The notes: generated from the letters alone by a model not told the origin. Positions 1 to 12,801 are shown, numbered from the stretch's first letter. The stretch is 64,000 nucleotides of DNA from Peronospora farinosa (GCA_947646735.1 CANTFK010000976.1:124001-188000), one strand, 5' to 3'. Numbers and translations: made by a program.

Positions 1-3000
1 ATTTTCCAGCCCTACGAGACACGATCTCAAAAGATTGTACGTAAACTTCAGGCATCGCGTGTCGTACAGATACTTTTTACGCCAGAACAAGCAGTTCTCC
101 ATAGCGATAAGTTTTCGAATTGCCTCCGGCGCAATCACGTGAGCCACATTACGCAAACGCACTAACTTGAAAGATGCTCTCCTCTTCAGTCGTGCACAAA
201 ATGCTGTCACAAGTACAGCGCTAGAAAAGCTGACACAAGGAGTATCGCTTTCGCTGACGATACGTAGCGTGGAAGGCACTTGGGCGTAGAACAGCATGAA
301 ACTGCTACGGTTCTTCATCGTAGCTGGCAGCGGAGCACCTTTCTCCGGCAACGAGGATCCACTTGTTGAGCCATGCCGAGTACGTGTTGATTCTTCGCCG
401 CCAAAACACTCATCTGGAATGTGGGCTGGATTAAATGGAGTTACCAGCGTATCGTTGAATTCGTACCACTGATTTTTGTCAAGTGGCATTTCCTGGTCTC
501 GCAAAAATGAGTAGTAGTGTCCTGAATGGGCCGTACCAAGGTGCACAACAGTCCCCACAAGCTCATATTGAGAGTATTCCGGTGCCGTCGTCCTTCCACC
601 GTCCATGCGGTCTGATGATGTACTCAGTCGGACATCATGACTGGTGGTTACATCGTCTGCAGATGATGTCGATCTTTTTCGCTTCTCTTGCTGCCCTTCC
701 TTGGTGTACGGGTACATGTCCAATTCCATCGGGAACTCAAAACGGTCATGAAGCTTAATTTGCTGCATTTTTTCAAAGTCGAACTCGAAGCGTTTTAGGT
801 GGATAATTAGGTAGGAAGGTAGCTTAGAAATAGAGATACGCTTGTGCGTTTCCAGTGTCACCTTTTCTTCTTCATCTTCACCATCACTTCCAGCTCCACC
901 TCCGCTTTTCGAGCTGCTGCCTGTTTCCCAAGTGTAGCTAACCCTTTCACCTTCCACCCACCCATCGAGCGATTCCTTCAAGTTTTTCCGATCGCGAACG
1001 GGCACGGAAATGAAGTGGAAAGGCTCAAAGCGTTCGCTGTAGCGATCACCCTCAGCAACAAGCTCATTGCTAAACTCGCCCCCAAAAAACGTGTTCAAGA
1101 TATTCTCCTCACTTGTATAGTGATCACCGCTTCCGGCACTGATGCCATTCATTTCCGACTCGATTTGCTGGAAAAAAGAAGTGAGAAACTCACTGGCATC
1201 CTGCTGGACATTCACATCTACAATTTCACCGTCCCAAGTTTTCATTGCACGGGTGAATGGGCGTGGATTGTAGTAGGACTTGGCACTGCCCTCCAAATGA
1301 GCGAACAACGACTGAAGCTCATACGTTAAGCTCACCGCTTCAGGTTTATCGCTGCCACTTCCATTCGACTGAAGTCGTAAAACTTGGCGACGGAAGCGCG
1401 GCATCATAAAAAAGCTTTGAATCGTCGAGTTCAAGTAGCAAGTGCACCCAAGGTTTTTCAAACCCACATATTTTCCCCTTTGAAGCACCTGGTCTTTCGA
1501 CGATTTTGAGCTCTTTCTTTTCGACGTTGAGATCGTCGACGTTGTATCTATATGATCTGGAGAGCGCTCCAGAGTATGTTGATCTGCTATTTGCGTCAAC
1601 AAAAAGCGCAAGCCGTCGGTATTGTCAATAGAGAGCTCCGTGAGAAGGTCAAATGCAACCCCTCGGCATGTGTCGCTACGACACTTAGGCTGCCGGAGAT
1701 AGTACTGCGATGAAGGCGGTACCTGGATATCAACGACATCACTGTCAATTCCGTCGCATTGAACCTCACCGTCCTTTTGTTTTTCAGGTGTAGCAAATAG
1801 ACACTGGTGGAAAAGCTCGTTTATGATCCCTTCCCGTTCATGAAGGGTTAGCGCGACAACCTCGCGCAAGCTGCGACCGTCGCATGGAACATCAAGAAGG
1901 CCGCTCGCTAGCACAGCCGGGACCCGTTTAATGATAGCAAGCAGCGTAGACAACTGCCCTTCCAACAGCACATCGGGAGAGGGAGGGTGAGGGTGAACGT
2001 GATTGCCCAGTGCAGGTCCAGTCGATAGAGAGTGCCTACTTCCCTCTATGCTACTACTCCGAGCTGAGAGGGACATAGGGCCAACAGTCACACCTACTAC
2101 ATCATCTTTGATCTTGAATACCTTGATTCGGCGGCATAAAATTTGGCAAGGCGCGAGCAATGCAAATTCGGTCAAATCCTCTGCGCTCGTAATTAGTAGT
2201 GTGAATACATTGTAATACTCTTCGTCATTCACTGTCCCAGAGTATTCGCCTAATAGACGCAGGAAATAGTTGCAGCACGCCACACGGTCTTCTTGAAGCT
2301 TGTTTCTAGTGGTCGACAAGGCAGCGATCGCGTTGGCAGCCTCCAACCGAACAGGCTTAAAGCGGCTTTCCACTAAACAGCGTAGAATAATTTTGCCGTA
2401 ACCGGGGTAGCTCTCCAGTAGTTCCCCCGCACCTTGCGTAGCTATCAGCGTCCATGTAGCAATAGAAGAAATCAAACGAGTCATCAAATAGGCATCACTC
2501 GGAATATCGTCAATATTGTCTCGGTCTTCAACCTGTGGACGAGGATACGTAGTTAGCGGAAGATGCTGTGTTGCGTTGAGCTGATCTTCAATCGTTGAGA
2601 GTTGCGCTTTTAATGATACGCTTTTTTGTGTAATTACAGTCAACGAATTAGCCTCTATAGATGCTTCATCGATGCTTTGAAGACTGCTCAGCGTTTCCAG
2701 GAACTGATGAATCAGCTGTTGCGGGTTTTCACCAAGGGATCCTCCATCGTTATCCGCCAATTTACATTCCACCAGCACGAAATGGAGGAGCAACTTCAGA
2801 TAGTCTCGATAAACACATAACACAAAGTGTTCCTTGTGCAAGCAGCTGACGTGGATTCGACAAGAGAACAAAGTTTTCCAGTTGAGCTCGACCGCCAAGC
2901 TCTAAGAAAGATGCACTCCACGCATTAACTGTTCCAATCGATCCAACAGCTTCATGCCTTCGGTGGTCGCCTTCACCATTTTCTTCGTCATCAGCGTCAT

Positions 3001-6000
3001 GGCGTCCATCACCGCACAGCGCAAATTTCTCCACCAACTCGAGTTGATACAATAGTTTTGGAGGGCACTTTAAATCCAAAAGCGTATCCCATTCAAATAA
3101 GCTTGTCTTTTTACGAATGGAGCCGTCGATTGCTAGCACACCGTTCAATGTACGCATTTGCTTTTCCATCTCCTCATTCGTTGTGAGCAGCTTCAGCACT
3201 TTCCAGGCTTCTTCTGCAATTCCGTCGTTGCAGGACAGCTGACTAAACAGAAGTGATACCCAGGTATCGTTTCCTGATATCTCCGTTTTGATTGCATGCC
3301 AGTCGCTTTCTGGACTGCTATTGTTCCCAGCGCCACCTACACCAGCAGCAGCCGCGGCGGCAACCCCAGCTGCTCCGTGGAAGTCCAAGATACTGCGATT
3401 GGTGTGACCACTCGTGTCACTTTCCACTTTCGACAACAAAATTGCGTCAACATAGCTGGTATGCTCGTTATTCCTGCGGACGGAAGCTGGTGCTGTTTGC
3501 GTTAACGACTGCGCTGAAGATGGTCGTGAAGATGCAGAGGATGAACTAAAGACACGCGCTTTCTCAAGCGTAAATTTTCCATGCCCTTGCGCTGTCAGCT
3601 TAGTCTTTGCAGAATTCACGATGCGAACTCGATCGGCAGGGTGGCCGGTATCCTTGGCAATTTGATCACGCAGCTCTGATACGAGCGAAGTGCGCCTTAG
3701 GTGGTACCGAAAAGGTGCTGCAACTCGTCCCCCTTGCGTTCGAACATATACCGTTAGTCCTTTCGGTCCATCAACAGTTCCTCCGCCGCCTTGAGACTGT
3801 GCGACTGATTGATAAAGAAACGTATTTAACAGCATTAACAGGCGAAGAACCTCTCGCGTCTTCAACGCATCAGTTGCCCGTTTCACCGTCTCCTTTAGCC
3901 TCCAGAGACACATTTCGACAAAGTCTGCCCACACCTCGCGCCGGACGAGTTTTGAGCCGACGTGAAGCTGCAGATAGATCAAATAATTGATCGCTTGCTG
4001 ACTCACAACATCATTCTCTGCGCGCAAAGCCACGTCATATAATGTCTCAAGACCTTGCAAGTCCAACGCTTCTACGACAAAAAGGTCAGCTTCACCCATT
4101 TTACCCGACACGCTTCTCGTGTGAGTGCTTCCAGAAACACCAGTAGAGGAAAGTCGCCTAGCGCTTGTGTTAACGAACCGAAATAGCCGCTCCAGCACCC
4201 AAAACGCTTCTTTGCTCATACTTTGCATGTCCAAACGAATTTGGAAAGCGCTTTCATTTTTAGTGCTGGTGGACTGAGACCCAATCAACGACCAAAAAAT
4301 TTCACCAACCACAGCTTCAGAAAAACCCGTTTGCCCTGAATACGCTCGATGGACAAAGTTGTTAGGATCGGGGATAACCGTCAAAAACCACGCAAAAAAT
4401 ACATCGCGCTCCTCTATCGTGCTGTTGGGGCCGTTAAAACAACCCCATAGCTGGCATACAGCATCAAACGGCAGCTTTAGGTCGGATTTGGTTATAATGT
4501 ATCCAAGAAATGCCAAGCGCTTCTTGATGTCAGCAGCGTGAGCTGTTTGCGTTTGATTTCTGGAATCTGACTGAGCAACATAATTTATGATTGCCTCGAC
4601 GACAACTGGCACAATATTGTGCGCACTGTTTAATTCTTTTAGAAGCTCGCCGGGTGTTGTAGGAGGAGAATTTGCTCTTGTCAATGACAATGCTGAACCG
4701 GCTAATGAGGTTGAGTTTCCCCCGTAGCCGTCCACAATCCGACGGATTAAACTCATGGATGTCTCTACCAGCGTGCCAGACTCGATGTTCTCTGCACATT
4801 TGCGGAGATAGTCGCTTAATAGCTGCTGTTGCTTTTTTCCTGACGTAAATGATGCTGCCCCGGCGGAAATCCACTGCTTTTGCACGTGGTTCAACGAGTC
4901 AGCTAGAGCTGCCTCTACTTCACTTCGCATTGAAACACGCAGCCTAGAACTGTTGTTTGCTCCACTCTCGTTTGATGCCTCAGTTTGTAATATAGCATTC
5001 CAGTACAGGGTACAACATAAGTTCACCACCTTGTTTAGGACTTCAACGTCTTTCTCAGCACTAGCGCTAAGTTTGTTTCTTGTTCCAGATGCAGCACTGA
5101 CAAGGGACGTTAGCGACATCTTAAACCCACCCGCATCAGCATCAACTACGAGCTTGGATGCAATCGTAATGACACGCTTAATAAAGTTCACGACAAGTTC
5201 GTCATAGTCACTTAAAGGAACTTGCGTCAACAGCATCACGACGACATCAATCAAATCAGCCGATAGCACACCGCACAGCGATATAAAAATATCAAAAACT
5301 GCCTTTCTGCCTGAGCGCAGTTGACTCATCGCCGTTTTCCACATCAACACAATATGCTGCTCTGTTAAGAGGCCGTGATACGCTACGAATTTAAAAATCT
5401 TTTTGGAACGCTTCAAAATCTCCAAATGCGTACCCTCTTGAAGCGAGTACTTGACACAGCTCTCTCGATCACCTAAAATCACCTCTAGGATGTCTGATGC
5501 CGTCAACCACTCAACAATGTATTTCGTGCGCAGCCATTTTGTAATGGGCTGGTCCCCAGAAGTCGAAGCCTGTAAGGATGCGGCAGTACTGAAAGTACTC
5601 GTGCTTAATGACGCCGTTGTACTAATGGAAGATGAAGATCGTCTCAAAACCAAAGTTGCTTTTCTATGGAGAGCATCCTTTCGTTGAGCCATGGAAATCA
5701 AATCGTTGATGCGTGAAATACCCAGCAGGCGTTGCGACAAATACGGGCAGCAAATGAACTTTTTTGATAAATCCAAATGGAAGATTTCAATCGCCTCAGC
5801 AAATTCCACATCACACGATGAAGCGGAACAATCAGCGGCAATTAATTCGTCGATGTCTGATTCAGAGCTGCACCCTCCAAGCAACAGCCCGTCCCTGCAA
5901 AGTACATCCAGCATGTCTACTATTTGATCGATGAGCCCGATGTCATCTTTTAGCTCCTCTCCACTCATGCGACGCAGCCGTGAGAAAGTAGCATTTAGAA

Positions 6001-7533
6001 ACTCCCGGAAAAAATCTTCTGTCTGGGATTCCGCTGTTGAACGACAACGAGCTGAGGGAGAGCTGCGGCGACGTTTTTGCTGCGTAAAACAAGGTTTTGC
6101 TTCGACAAGAATCGTGCAATAGAGCAGTACTTCGATTAACGCAGTATCTGTACCCTCTAGGCGCTGTAAGATCAGACGAAAGCCTCCTGCTTGCACGAAC
6201 AAGTCGACATTGTCAATGAAGTAACACGATCGACATGGATGGCGACTTGGAATCGCTGTCAGTGCATCTGGGCTCACCAAATACGATGTATACACCAGAC
6301 GTTGATACTTTGCCGCCGTGTAGCTTCCAGGATACTTAATGTAAAAGAACATACACGAGCTGTGTCCATTCAGAATCATTCGCAACAGCGACAGCATATA
6401 CACCATAACACTACCCGCATCGTTGCCAAGCATACATGCTACGACATTCTTCAGCACGTGCTGATGAAATGCATTCATTTTGTCTGCAAGATCACTCGAC
6501 AGGAACGTACACAGCAACGACTTTTCAATAAATGGAATGAGCAATCGTGGCAAGTATGACTTCTGCCTGTCACGATCGTAAAAATACTTGTCAAATTGTT
6601 CTCGAGCGTGCTGCAGGTCCTTCATATTGGCATTCCACATACTCCCTTGCTTACGTGGGAACGGATACGCCGGAGACATGTACACGTTCGTATGTGTTCC
6701 GAGCTTAGCCACACGATTGTGGCACGTCAAACGTGACAAAAACTCGTCACGTCCTTTCCTCCACGTTGGAATATGAACTCGAATCTCCGATACTGACTGA
6801 CTCACAATCTGTGCCACGCGCCACTTGTTGGACGACAGGTCCTTGACATCAATCCAATTGCCCACTTTTTGATTCAAAATGGACCATTTCGAACCCAAAA
6901 GGTCTTCACTTCCAAGTCGACGAAAACATAAATACGTTCGTAGTTCCTCTAAAGTATCACAATCAATACATACAAAGAACATTAGTATTTTGTTTCCCAT
7001 ACAATAGTAGTACTACTACTACTATCAGTACTACTTTCAGTATACTACTATTACTACTACTACTACGATATCATCATTATAGACTCACTCTCTTGGTCGT
7101 CTACACTCAATAGTGGCTCATCAAGCACCTCAAACCCTTCCGGGACGTCCTTCAGGTCCCGTACCACACGAATTTCCTTCAATGGCATCAACTGTTTTGT
7201 TTGATCAGAGGATACAGATGTGGCCTTAAATTGTGTCGTCTGATACCATAAAAACTGCCCATTCTGACGATCAACAGACTTGTCCAATTTTATCCAAGGC
7301 ATTTCCATCTGTTTTTGTTCCTGTTCGATCCGTAATTGCGTGATGGCAAGGGTGGAATCAGAATCAGAAGTACTCATTTTCTGATTCGGAGACGAGAGTT
7401 TGTACCATAGAAAAGTATGAGGCGAGACCTCAGCCGCTGAACCCTCGGCAGTCGTGACGCGGTGAAAACCACCACCTACAGCTAGTGCATTACCATACGT
7501 TACCTCGAGACCGTCAATAAACTCGTAGTGCAT
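1..7533 (-). CDS. Giant ubiquitin-specific protease (USP9X/USP24-like), 3' end outside the window
   Basis: Cysteine protease that would remove ubiquitin from proteins. All three catalytic boxes are visible on the minus strand: the Cys box NLGCTCYLNS (Cys codon 1444-1446), a QDASEF box near 1230, and the His box VHLGTAHSGHYYSF near 502-540, followed by WYEFND. A long armadillo-like helical region and an internal ubiquitin-like segment (LTVYVRTQGG, near 3.75 kb) precede the catalytic domain, as in USP9X/USP24. Exon 1 (7089-7533, ATG at 7533) resembles a MABP beta-prism (FLWYK, FLWYQ, PEGFEVL). A GTGAGT donor at 7088 and an acceptor at 6949-6950 give a 140-nt intron that joins in phase, so the ATG at 7000 is intronic. 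The frame shifts by one base near 2800-2815; an assembly indel or real frameshift is more likely than an intron. The total exceeds 2,400 residues. The reading frame is still open at position 1. Confidence 0.88.
6949..7088 (-). other. Intron 1 of the USP gene, with a CTA/TAG microsatellite
   Basis: The minus strand reads GTGAGT at 7083-7088 and ends in TTTAG at 6949. The phases match (one base left over in exon 1, two taken from exon 2), giving a continuous DDQEKELRTYL join. The intron contains an imperfect trinucleotide run of TAG/CTA at about 7002-7070. Confidence 0.6.
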
Positions 7534-7885
7534 CTCTTCCCTTCTTCTTCTTCTCTTCTTCTTCTCTCGGATCAGTGCGGAATCAGATGCACTATAGTCG
7601 GGAAAAATACCGCACTGGGAAAGTGCAATACAAAGACCAAGTCAAAAAACTGATCGCGGATTGGTGGAGGAAGGTACACCATAAAGATTTTGATTGGATA
7701 AAAGAAAGTACTGCAGGAAGTTAATACAGACTCTTGCTTTGTAATTTAGTCCCCGTGTGGCAAAATTGAGTGCATGCCACAAAACCAGCGGTCACATTTA
7801 TAAAACGATTCACGATTGAATCGACTTTCACACCTCGACTTGTCCGGCATGGCTATTGATGGACAGGGACTCGTAATGTGCAATG
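7534..7885. other. Intergenic, no gene seen
   Basis: This is the 5' flank of the USP gene (a GAA-rich stretch lies directly upstream of its ATG) and the 3' flank of the glycosyltransferase-like gene. No other coding signal is visible. Confidence 0.5.
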
Positions 7886-9316
7886 TCAATGGATTTTGAT
7901 ACTGAATCCCCCCTCCATGACAAACAAATCCAAGGCTTTCACACGATTCGTCACAAAATGCTCTTCTCGAACCAGTTTCATTCCAGCACGACGGATCCGG
8001 TCAATCTCGGGCCAATTGCGTGGATCACTTACCCACTTGATGATTTTCTCAGGGTCCTGCCGATCAAAAGCCACATAATGCTCGCCATCATTCATCCCCA
8101 ATGTGGCAAGTAACGGTGCAACGTCACGGTTGACGGCCAGTAACGCCCCCGTCGAAGGTATCTCAAAAATCTTGGCAATGACGTACTGGAAAATTAACGT
8201 TGTGGTGATACCCGTACGGTATGAACGCAGATACGACGCGTAGATGGCGGATTGGTTTGCTGCTACGTAATAACCTGTGTGGTGATACACATCCATGATA
8301 TCCTGATGGTCCTGCTGGTAAATGCCAAGCCAGTGGCGCAGTGGGTACCAGTTTGAACCAAGTTTGCCTGAAAGAATAATCTTATTGATCGGGTACTCGT
8401 TGAACGATGCGTTCACAAAGTCTGGACTCGATGAGTGAGGCAACCAGACTGTCAGTGGCAAGTCGCGTTCGTTCACTAGATTCGTAACCTTGGCAAAATA
8501 GTCATCCATAAAGTACGTGTACGTACCCAGTAAAACATCCACCTTGGTCAGAATCTCGTCACGCAGTACAATGGGATTAAACTGATCGTAGTAGTGCAAG
8601 TCGTCGTTCCATACCGCCATGATCGTGCCCAGTGCACGTAGCTCTTGGAAGTACGCACTGTACTGTTGCAGTAGCGCCATTGGGTAGTGAAACGAATTCA
8701 AGCAGAAAAGCATGACACTTGGAGCTCGTGTCTGGTCGATCTGGAACATCATTACCTTCATCGGGTTCTTGGACGTATCGAGTTCCTCCCACCCATGCTC
8801 TGTCTTGAGCTCCTCAAAGAGCGAAAGGAATGAGCGCAAGACGTAGCCCTTCCAATGCGACGTGCAGCCTACGAGAAACTTGCGTCCATTGGTGCGTTGT
8901 CTACGTTCAGCCACCCATGCTTTAATCTCTGTCAGGTTTGACGCCGATGCCGGGAATATCTTCCCCTCTGGTCTTCCTGTTGTGTCCTTTAGTACCTTCA
9001 TGTCGACGTCCATTTCGTGATAAAAGCCCAGCTGTCCATTGTGACCTCGTTGCGATACAAAGTATCCGCGAAATCTCATTTGACCCGTCACCTCTAACAC
9101 CAGGAGCATCGCGCCACCAATCATCAACATTCCCAACATTCCCAGCAGTAGTAAACGCTGCCATGGAACACCTCTTGGCACCAACAAAAGACGAGACCGG
9201 ACCTTATTCAGCCAATTTGCAATAATACCTCGTCTCCGACGCTTTCCCTGTTTCTCATTGTCATCATTATCATCATTTCTGCCCCGGTGTCGCAATGAAA
9301 CTACAGGTAACAACAT
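7886..9316 (-). CDS. Type II membrane glycosyltransferase-like protein
   Basis: A 476-residue single-exon frame. The N-terminus is a short Arg/Lys-rich cytosolic tail, then one hydrophobic segment at about residues 52-77, then a large lumenal part; this is the layout of a Golgi type II enzyme. The C-terminal third (FEIPSTGALLAVN, then a spaced DPEKIIKWV and a closing Arg/Lys helix) resembles the CgeB/YkvP-like glycosyltransferase family (Glyco_trans_1_2), in which this region binds the sugar nucleotide. The substrate cannot be told. The start is the first ATG of the frame and gives the expected anchor. It lies downstream of, and on the same strand as, the USP gene, with no sign of a shared transcript. 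Confidence 0.7.
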   Translation of the reverse strand: MLLPVVSLRHRGRNDDNDDNEKQGKRRRRGIIANWLNKVRSRLLLVPRGVPWQRLLLLGMLGMLMIGGAMLLVLEVTGQMRFRGYFVSQRGHNGQLGFYHEMDVDMKVLKDTTGRPEGKIFPASASNLTEIKAWVAERRQRTNGRKFLVGCTSHWKGYVLRSFLSLFEELKTEHGWEELDTSKNPMKVMMFQIDQTRAPSVMLFCLNSFHYPMALLQQYSAYFQELRALGTIMAVWNDDLHYYDQFNPIVLRDEILTKVDVLLGTYTYFMDDYFAKVTNLVNERDLPLTVWLPHSSSPDFVNASFNEYPINKIILSGKLGSNWYPLRHWLGIYQQDHQDIMDVYHHTGYYVAANQSAIYASYLRSYRTGITTTLIFQYVIAKIFEIPSTGALLAVNRDVAPLLATLGMNDGEHYVAFDRQDPEKIIKWVSDPRNWPEIDRIRRAGMKLVREEHFVTNRVKALDLFVMEGGFSIKIH

Positions 9317-10316
9317 CGTGTGAGCAAATCGGATCAGTTCCAGTTCCAGTCAGAGTCACTCGAGACAAATTCAAGACTGAAGATGTATTAACTATAGGCG
9401 CTACGTTTCTGAACCAATCCTGTATTCAGTCTCACCACTCATGCATCAATCAATCAAGAAATGCAGAGACTCAATCGGATGGCCAAATAGATGCGATGAT
9501 TCCACGAAACCTTGATGAGTTTTATACACCGCCATATCGCAAGCTAATTGATGCGACGAGGTTTTAAACATGTTCACTTATCAATCAATAGACGTGTGGC
9601 AAAAGGTGTTCGTCTGACCATGATAGTATCATGTTGAGTGAGATGAAAGGTACCATGATCTCGTTACATTTATCTACGGGGTCAAGTGGATGAAGAGATA
9701 CCTCACTTCAGCCTGGAACCAAACAATTTCTGAACAATCCACAACAATTCAGGTCCACTGGAGCTCCGGTTACGATCGATATCCATCGATTACAATCTAT
9801 TTAGCGTCTTGCTCGCATGAGTCCATGATATCCCACTCAAGTCATTTATGTAAACGAAGACCGTTTTGAAGTGGTCTGAGCAGCAAGAATTCAGGACGGT
9901 GGAAATCTTGCACGTTGTGTAGTGATAATTGCAGCGTAACTCAAAGCACAAGAATGGAGACGCTTTTTTCTTCTATTGGGGTGGTTTCTACTTTGAACTC
10001 GTGAGAACAAGGTGTTGAGACTAGCAGTGGAGATTGCTGGCAGGGCGACAGCTATGCTCACATGGGGCAAATTTCTGCTGGTTTTCATCCTGAAGAGCTC
10101 CAAGGTTTTAGCAGGACTGCTACATGATTTTGACGATGCAAGTACCGAGAACGGAACTGCAGCAATTGCAGTATCTAGCGGACACAACAGTAGAACACAA
10201 CTGCTTGTACGGCATTATTGTTATGAGCTATATAACTACTGAAAAGATAAGATACTGCCACTTGTTTAGTGGGTAAGGCAAGTTCATGTCCAAAACTCCT
10301 TTGCTGGTGACGCGAC
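9317..10316. other. Intergenic, no convincing gene
   Basis: About 1 kb between two minus-strand genes. Short open frames near 9.9-10.2 kb on both strands overlap each other and show no family signal. No RNA gene is recognised. Confidence 0.4.
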
Positions 10317-11651
10317 CTAGACGACATAGTTCTTGCTTGGGTTCGTCCTGGTTTTCGAGTCTTTCCTTGGTCGTCGCGACGACGGAGAAGCTAGTACACT
10401 CGCCTTTTTCTGCTGACTCTTGGCCCACGAGTAGAACATGACTCCACTCACAACGACCAGGGTAGCGACGCCACGCTTCGTATCAAAGCACTGCGACTCC
10501 TGCTGACTGCAGTACAGCATCGAGCTAATCACGAACACGCACACAGCACGCAAGCTCTGCATGATACCTGTGGTGACGGCACCGCTCGAGCCGAGCATCA
10601 CAAAGTACGTGAGTCCATGGGCAAGCTGGGACAAAGTATACGCTACGAGCGCAGACACAATGTGGATCGTGTTCCCATTTACATCGGTAATGGGCTTCGT
10701 TACTAATGCATCCCACTCAGGCAGCACAAAGATACTCTGGTAAACAGCAATGATTGCAACACAAGCCGCACCAATCTTGAGACACAATTCTTTCGGGTGT
10801 GGTTGTTCCGCTAGATTGAGCGTATACTCTCCCGTGACATAATTGCCACCGTAAAAAGCCGCCCCCACCAGCGTATTGAAACAGCCCATGAGCACAAGTG
10901 TGTTATCACGTCCACTTCCTGATTCCCCCAATGCACTAAACGCAAGTCCAAATGTTACTAGTGCAATACCATACCACTCTCCCTTTGACACAACTTTCTT
11001 CAGAATAAACCGAGACATAAGTGCCGACCAGCAAATGACACTCGAGTACACGACCTGATACAAGCCACTGCCAGCCATGGATAGTCCCACATTGGAGAAA
11101 ATGCATCCAGCAAAGTCCAGTATCACGGATACAATGATACACACTTGTAACGTCGAGAATGAAACCGAAACAGACGACGAAGTGACACGAAATCCAAATG
11201 CCGATTTCTTCTCATCACTCTCAAGTCCGTCATCCTCCAGTAACAACAATTGGTCGTCATCTTTTGACGTTTCTTCCTCCAGTACATTTGATCGTCGTAT
11301 CAGTTCCATATCCACAGTTTCCAAGTCAATCGAACATTCTTCTTTAATAGAGCTCGTCATTGTCTTCATTGGGTGTATAGGAGTAAGTTCTGGTTCCATG
11401 TCTTTTTCAGATAATCTCTTGACCTTCTCCTTTCCATTCTGCATCGTTTCCTTCTTCTTTTTCTTCTCCTTTTCCTTCTTTTTCATTGCAGTTTCGTCCA
11501 TAACAGGCAAAAGTCCGACCATCATCATTCCCAAATAATTACAAAGTGGCAAAAGCATCGCCTTTTGATCCCCCGCTCCTTGATAGAATACAAATTGTGC
11601 TACACATGTAGAAAAGACGCCTGTAGCTAAGAAAACGACTTGGACAAACAT
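10317..11651 (-). CDS. DMT/SLC35-type membrane transporter
   Basis: A 444-residue protein with about ten hydrophobic segments in two bundles, typical of the drug/metabolite transporter superfamily that includes nucleotide-sugar and SLC35 carriers. The first two segments (from residue 2) are followed by a charged, Lys/Glu/Asp-rich insertion at about residues 55-155, which is unusually long for the family and probably cytosolic. The second bundle begins near VCIIVSVILDFAG and contains SNVGLSMAGSGLYQVVYSS, a typical DMT helix pair, and the C-terminus is a Lys/Arg/Ser-rich tail. No introns are needed. The substrate is unknown. Confidence 0.75.
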   Translation of the reverse strand: MFVQVVFLATGVFSTCVAQFVFYQGAGDQKAMLLPLCNYLGMMMVGLLPVMDETAMKKKEKEKKKKKETMQNGKEKVKRLSEKDMEPELTPIHPMKTMTSSIKEECSIDLETVDMELIRRSNVLEEETSKDDDQLLLLEDDGLESDEKKSAFGFRVTSSSVSVSFSTLQVCIIVSVILDFAGCIFSNVGLSMAGSGLYQVVYSSVICWSALMSRFILKKVVSKGEWYGIALVTFGLAFSALGESGSGRDNTLVLMGCFNTLVGAAFYGGNYVTGEYTLNLAEQPHPKELCLKIGAACVAIIAVYQSIFVLPEWDALVTKPITDVNGNTIHIVSALVAYTLSQLAHGLTYFVMLGSSGAVTTGIMQSLRAVCVFVISSMLYCSQQESQCFDTKRGVATLVVVSGVMFYSWAKSQQKKASVLASPSSRRPRKDSKTRTNPSKNYVV

Positions 11652-12801
11652 CGTAGAGAGCGCTGCGTTCGTCTCTGTCGTTCTAGAGGAAGATAATAGA
11701 GTCGTCCTTTTACGGAGTTTTATTTTATGATCATGAAGGACGTGTTTAGAAACGACAAAGCACGTGATTGGATGAAATGATGACGAATAGACGACGAAGT
11801 TACGAGCAAACGACAGAGAAATATCGCGGAAAAAACGATGTCAAACGATTAGCGAGTTGTGAATCAATGCGTACTTAATTAACCTTATTTTGGGCTCCTT
11901 GTGATTATTTTTAGTTTTTTTAAATACTGACTCCCTTGGACCAAGGACATTAACAGGCTTTCGCATTCCGCACTCATCTTTCAGTAGTGAATCGACATGA
12001 AAAGGAACTCGTTAATTGATTCGTAGCTTGTGGTTCTTAAGCCATAGCATGCGTCGTACTTGTCCATCCATGTTCAAGACATAAGCGAAATCCGTGCTGT
12101 CAAAATTTCCAGACTGTACAGCAAATACATTCAGACGAACGGCATGTTTAAGAGATCCACAGATTACAGGCATCGGCAGATTCGAAGCAAGTAAAGCGAG
12201 CTTGGATATTCCTTGATAACGGGCATACGCCCAGCGCTAATGGAGCGATGCTGATGTTGTCATCTTAGTATCGATAGTGGATCATGTGCCGAGTTTAATC
12301 ATGGCTGTTACCGTCAATTTTGTAACATTGGACCTCATGCTCGAATGCTCGCGTATTAACAAGATACATTGGTGAACGTATGAAAAGCTGGTTATAGTAG
12401 CTGAGCTACGCAAAAGTTCGTGATATGCGCTCTCATCAGTTTTAAAACTTGATATCGGTAAAAGCGTCGTTAATCGCTATCCCCATGGTTCGGCTTCTAT
12501 ACCAAACATTGGATCGATTCCAGTACTAGATTCGACCCATATGAAGCTATTCTAATTATCAGATTATTCGACTTGTAGTCCATTCTAAAGTAGCCAACGA
12601 AAGGTTCTCGTATTTATACCTTTATCTTGATGTATACTTTACTTGTAACATGGTCAAGTCACACTTCAACTTCATTTTGAATGGCTAAAACGCTTCTAAA
12701 AAAACTGTACTCACTCTTTTTTGCGTTCAAATTCTCCGAGTCCAAAAAAAACGTGTCCCGCATAACTAGTCGACAGTTGTCGATCTGCTGTTATAATCAC
12801 C
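11652..12801. other. Intergenic with a possible gene relic
   Basis: The promoter side of both the transporter and the DnaJ gene. The only coding-like signal is a broken stretch on the minus strand, listed separately (12016-12560). Confidence 0.4.
12016..12560 (-). pseudogene. Possible decayed coding relic, family unknown
   Basis: On the minus strand, pieces in different frames read like real protein: FIWVESSTGIDPMFGIEAE near 12.5 kb, then after stops VRLNVFAVQSGNFDSTDF and LNMDGQVRRMLWLKN ending in a stop at about 12.01 kb. Stops and frame changes lie between the pieces. It could be an old gene or transposon fragment, or chance. Confidence 0.25.

Noticed and set aside
844..1329. Plus-strand frame opposite the USP catalytic domain
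   Set aside because: The minus strand carries the conserved protease boxes across the same bases.
7000..7000. ATG at 7000 as the USP start
   Set aside because: It falls inside a 140-nt intron with good splice sites and matching phase; the upstream exon gives a better N-terminus.
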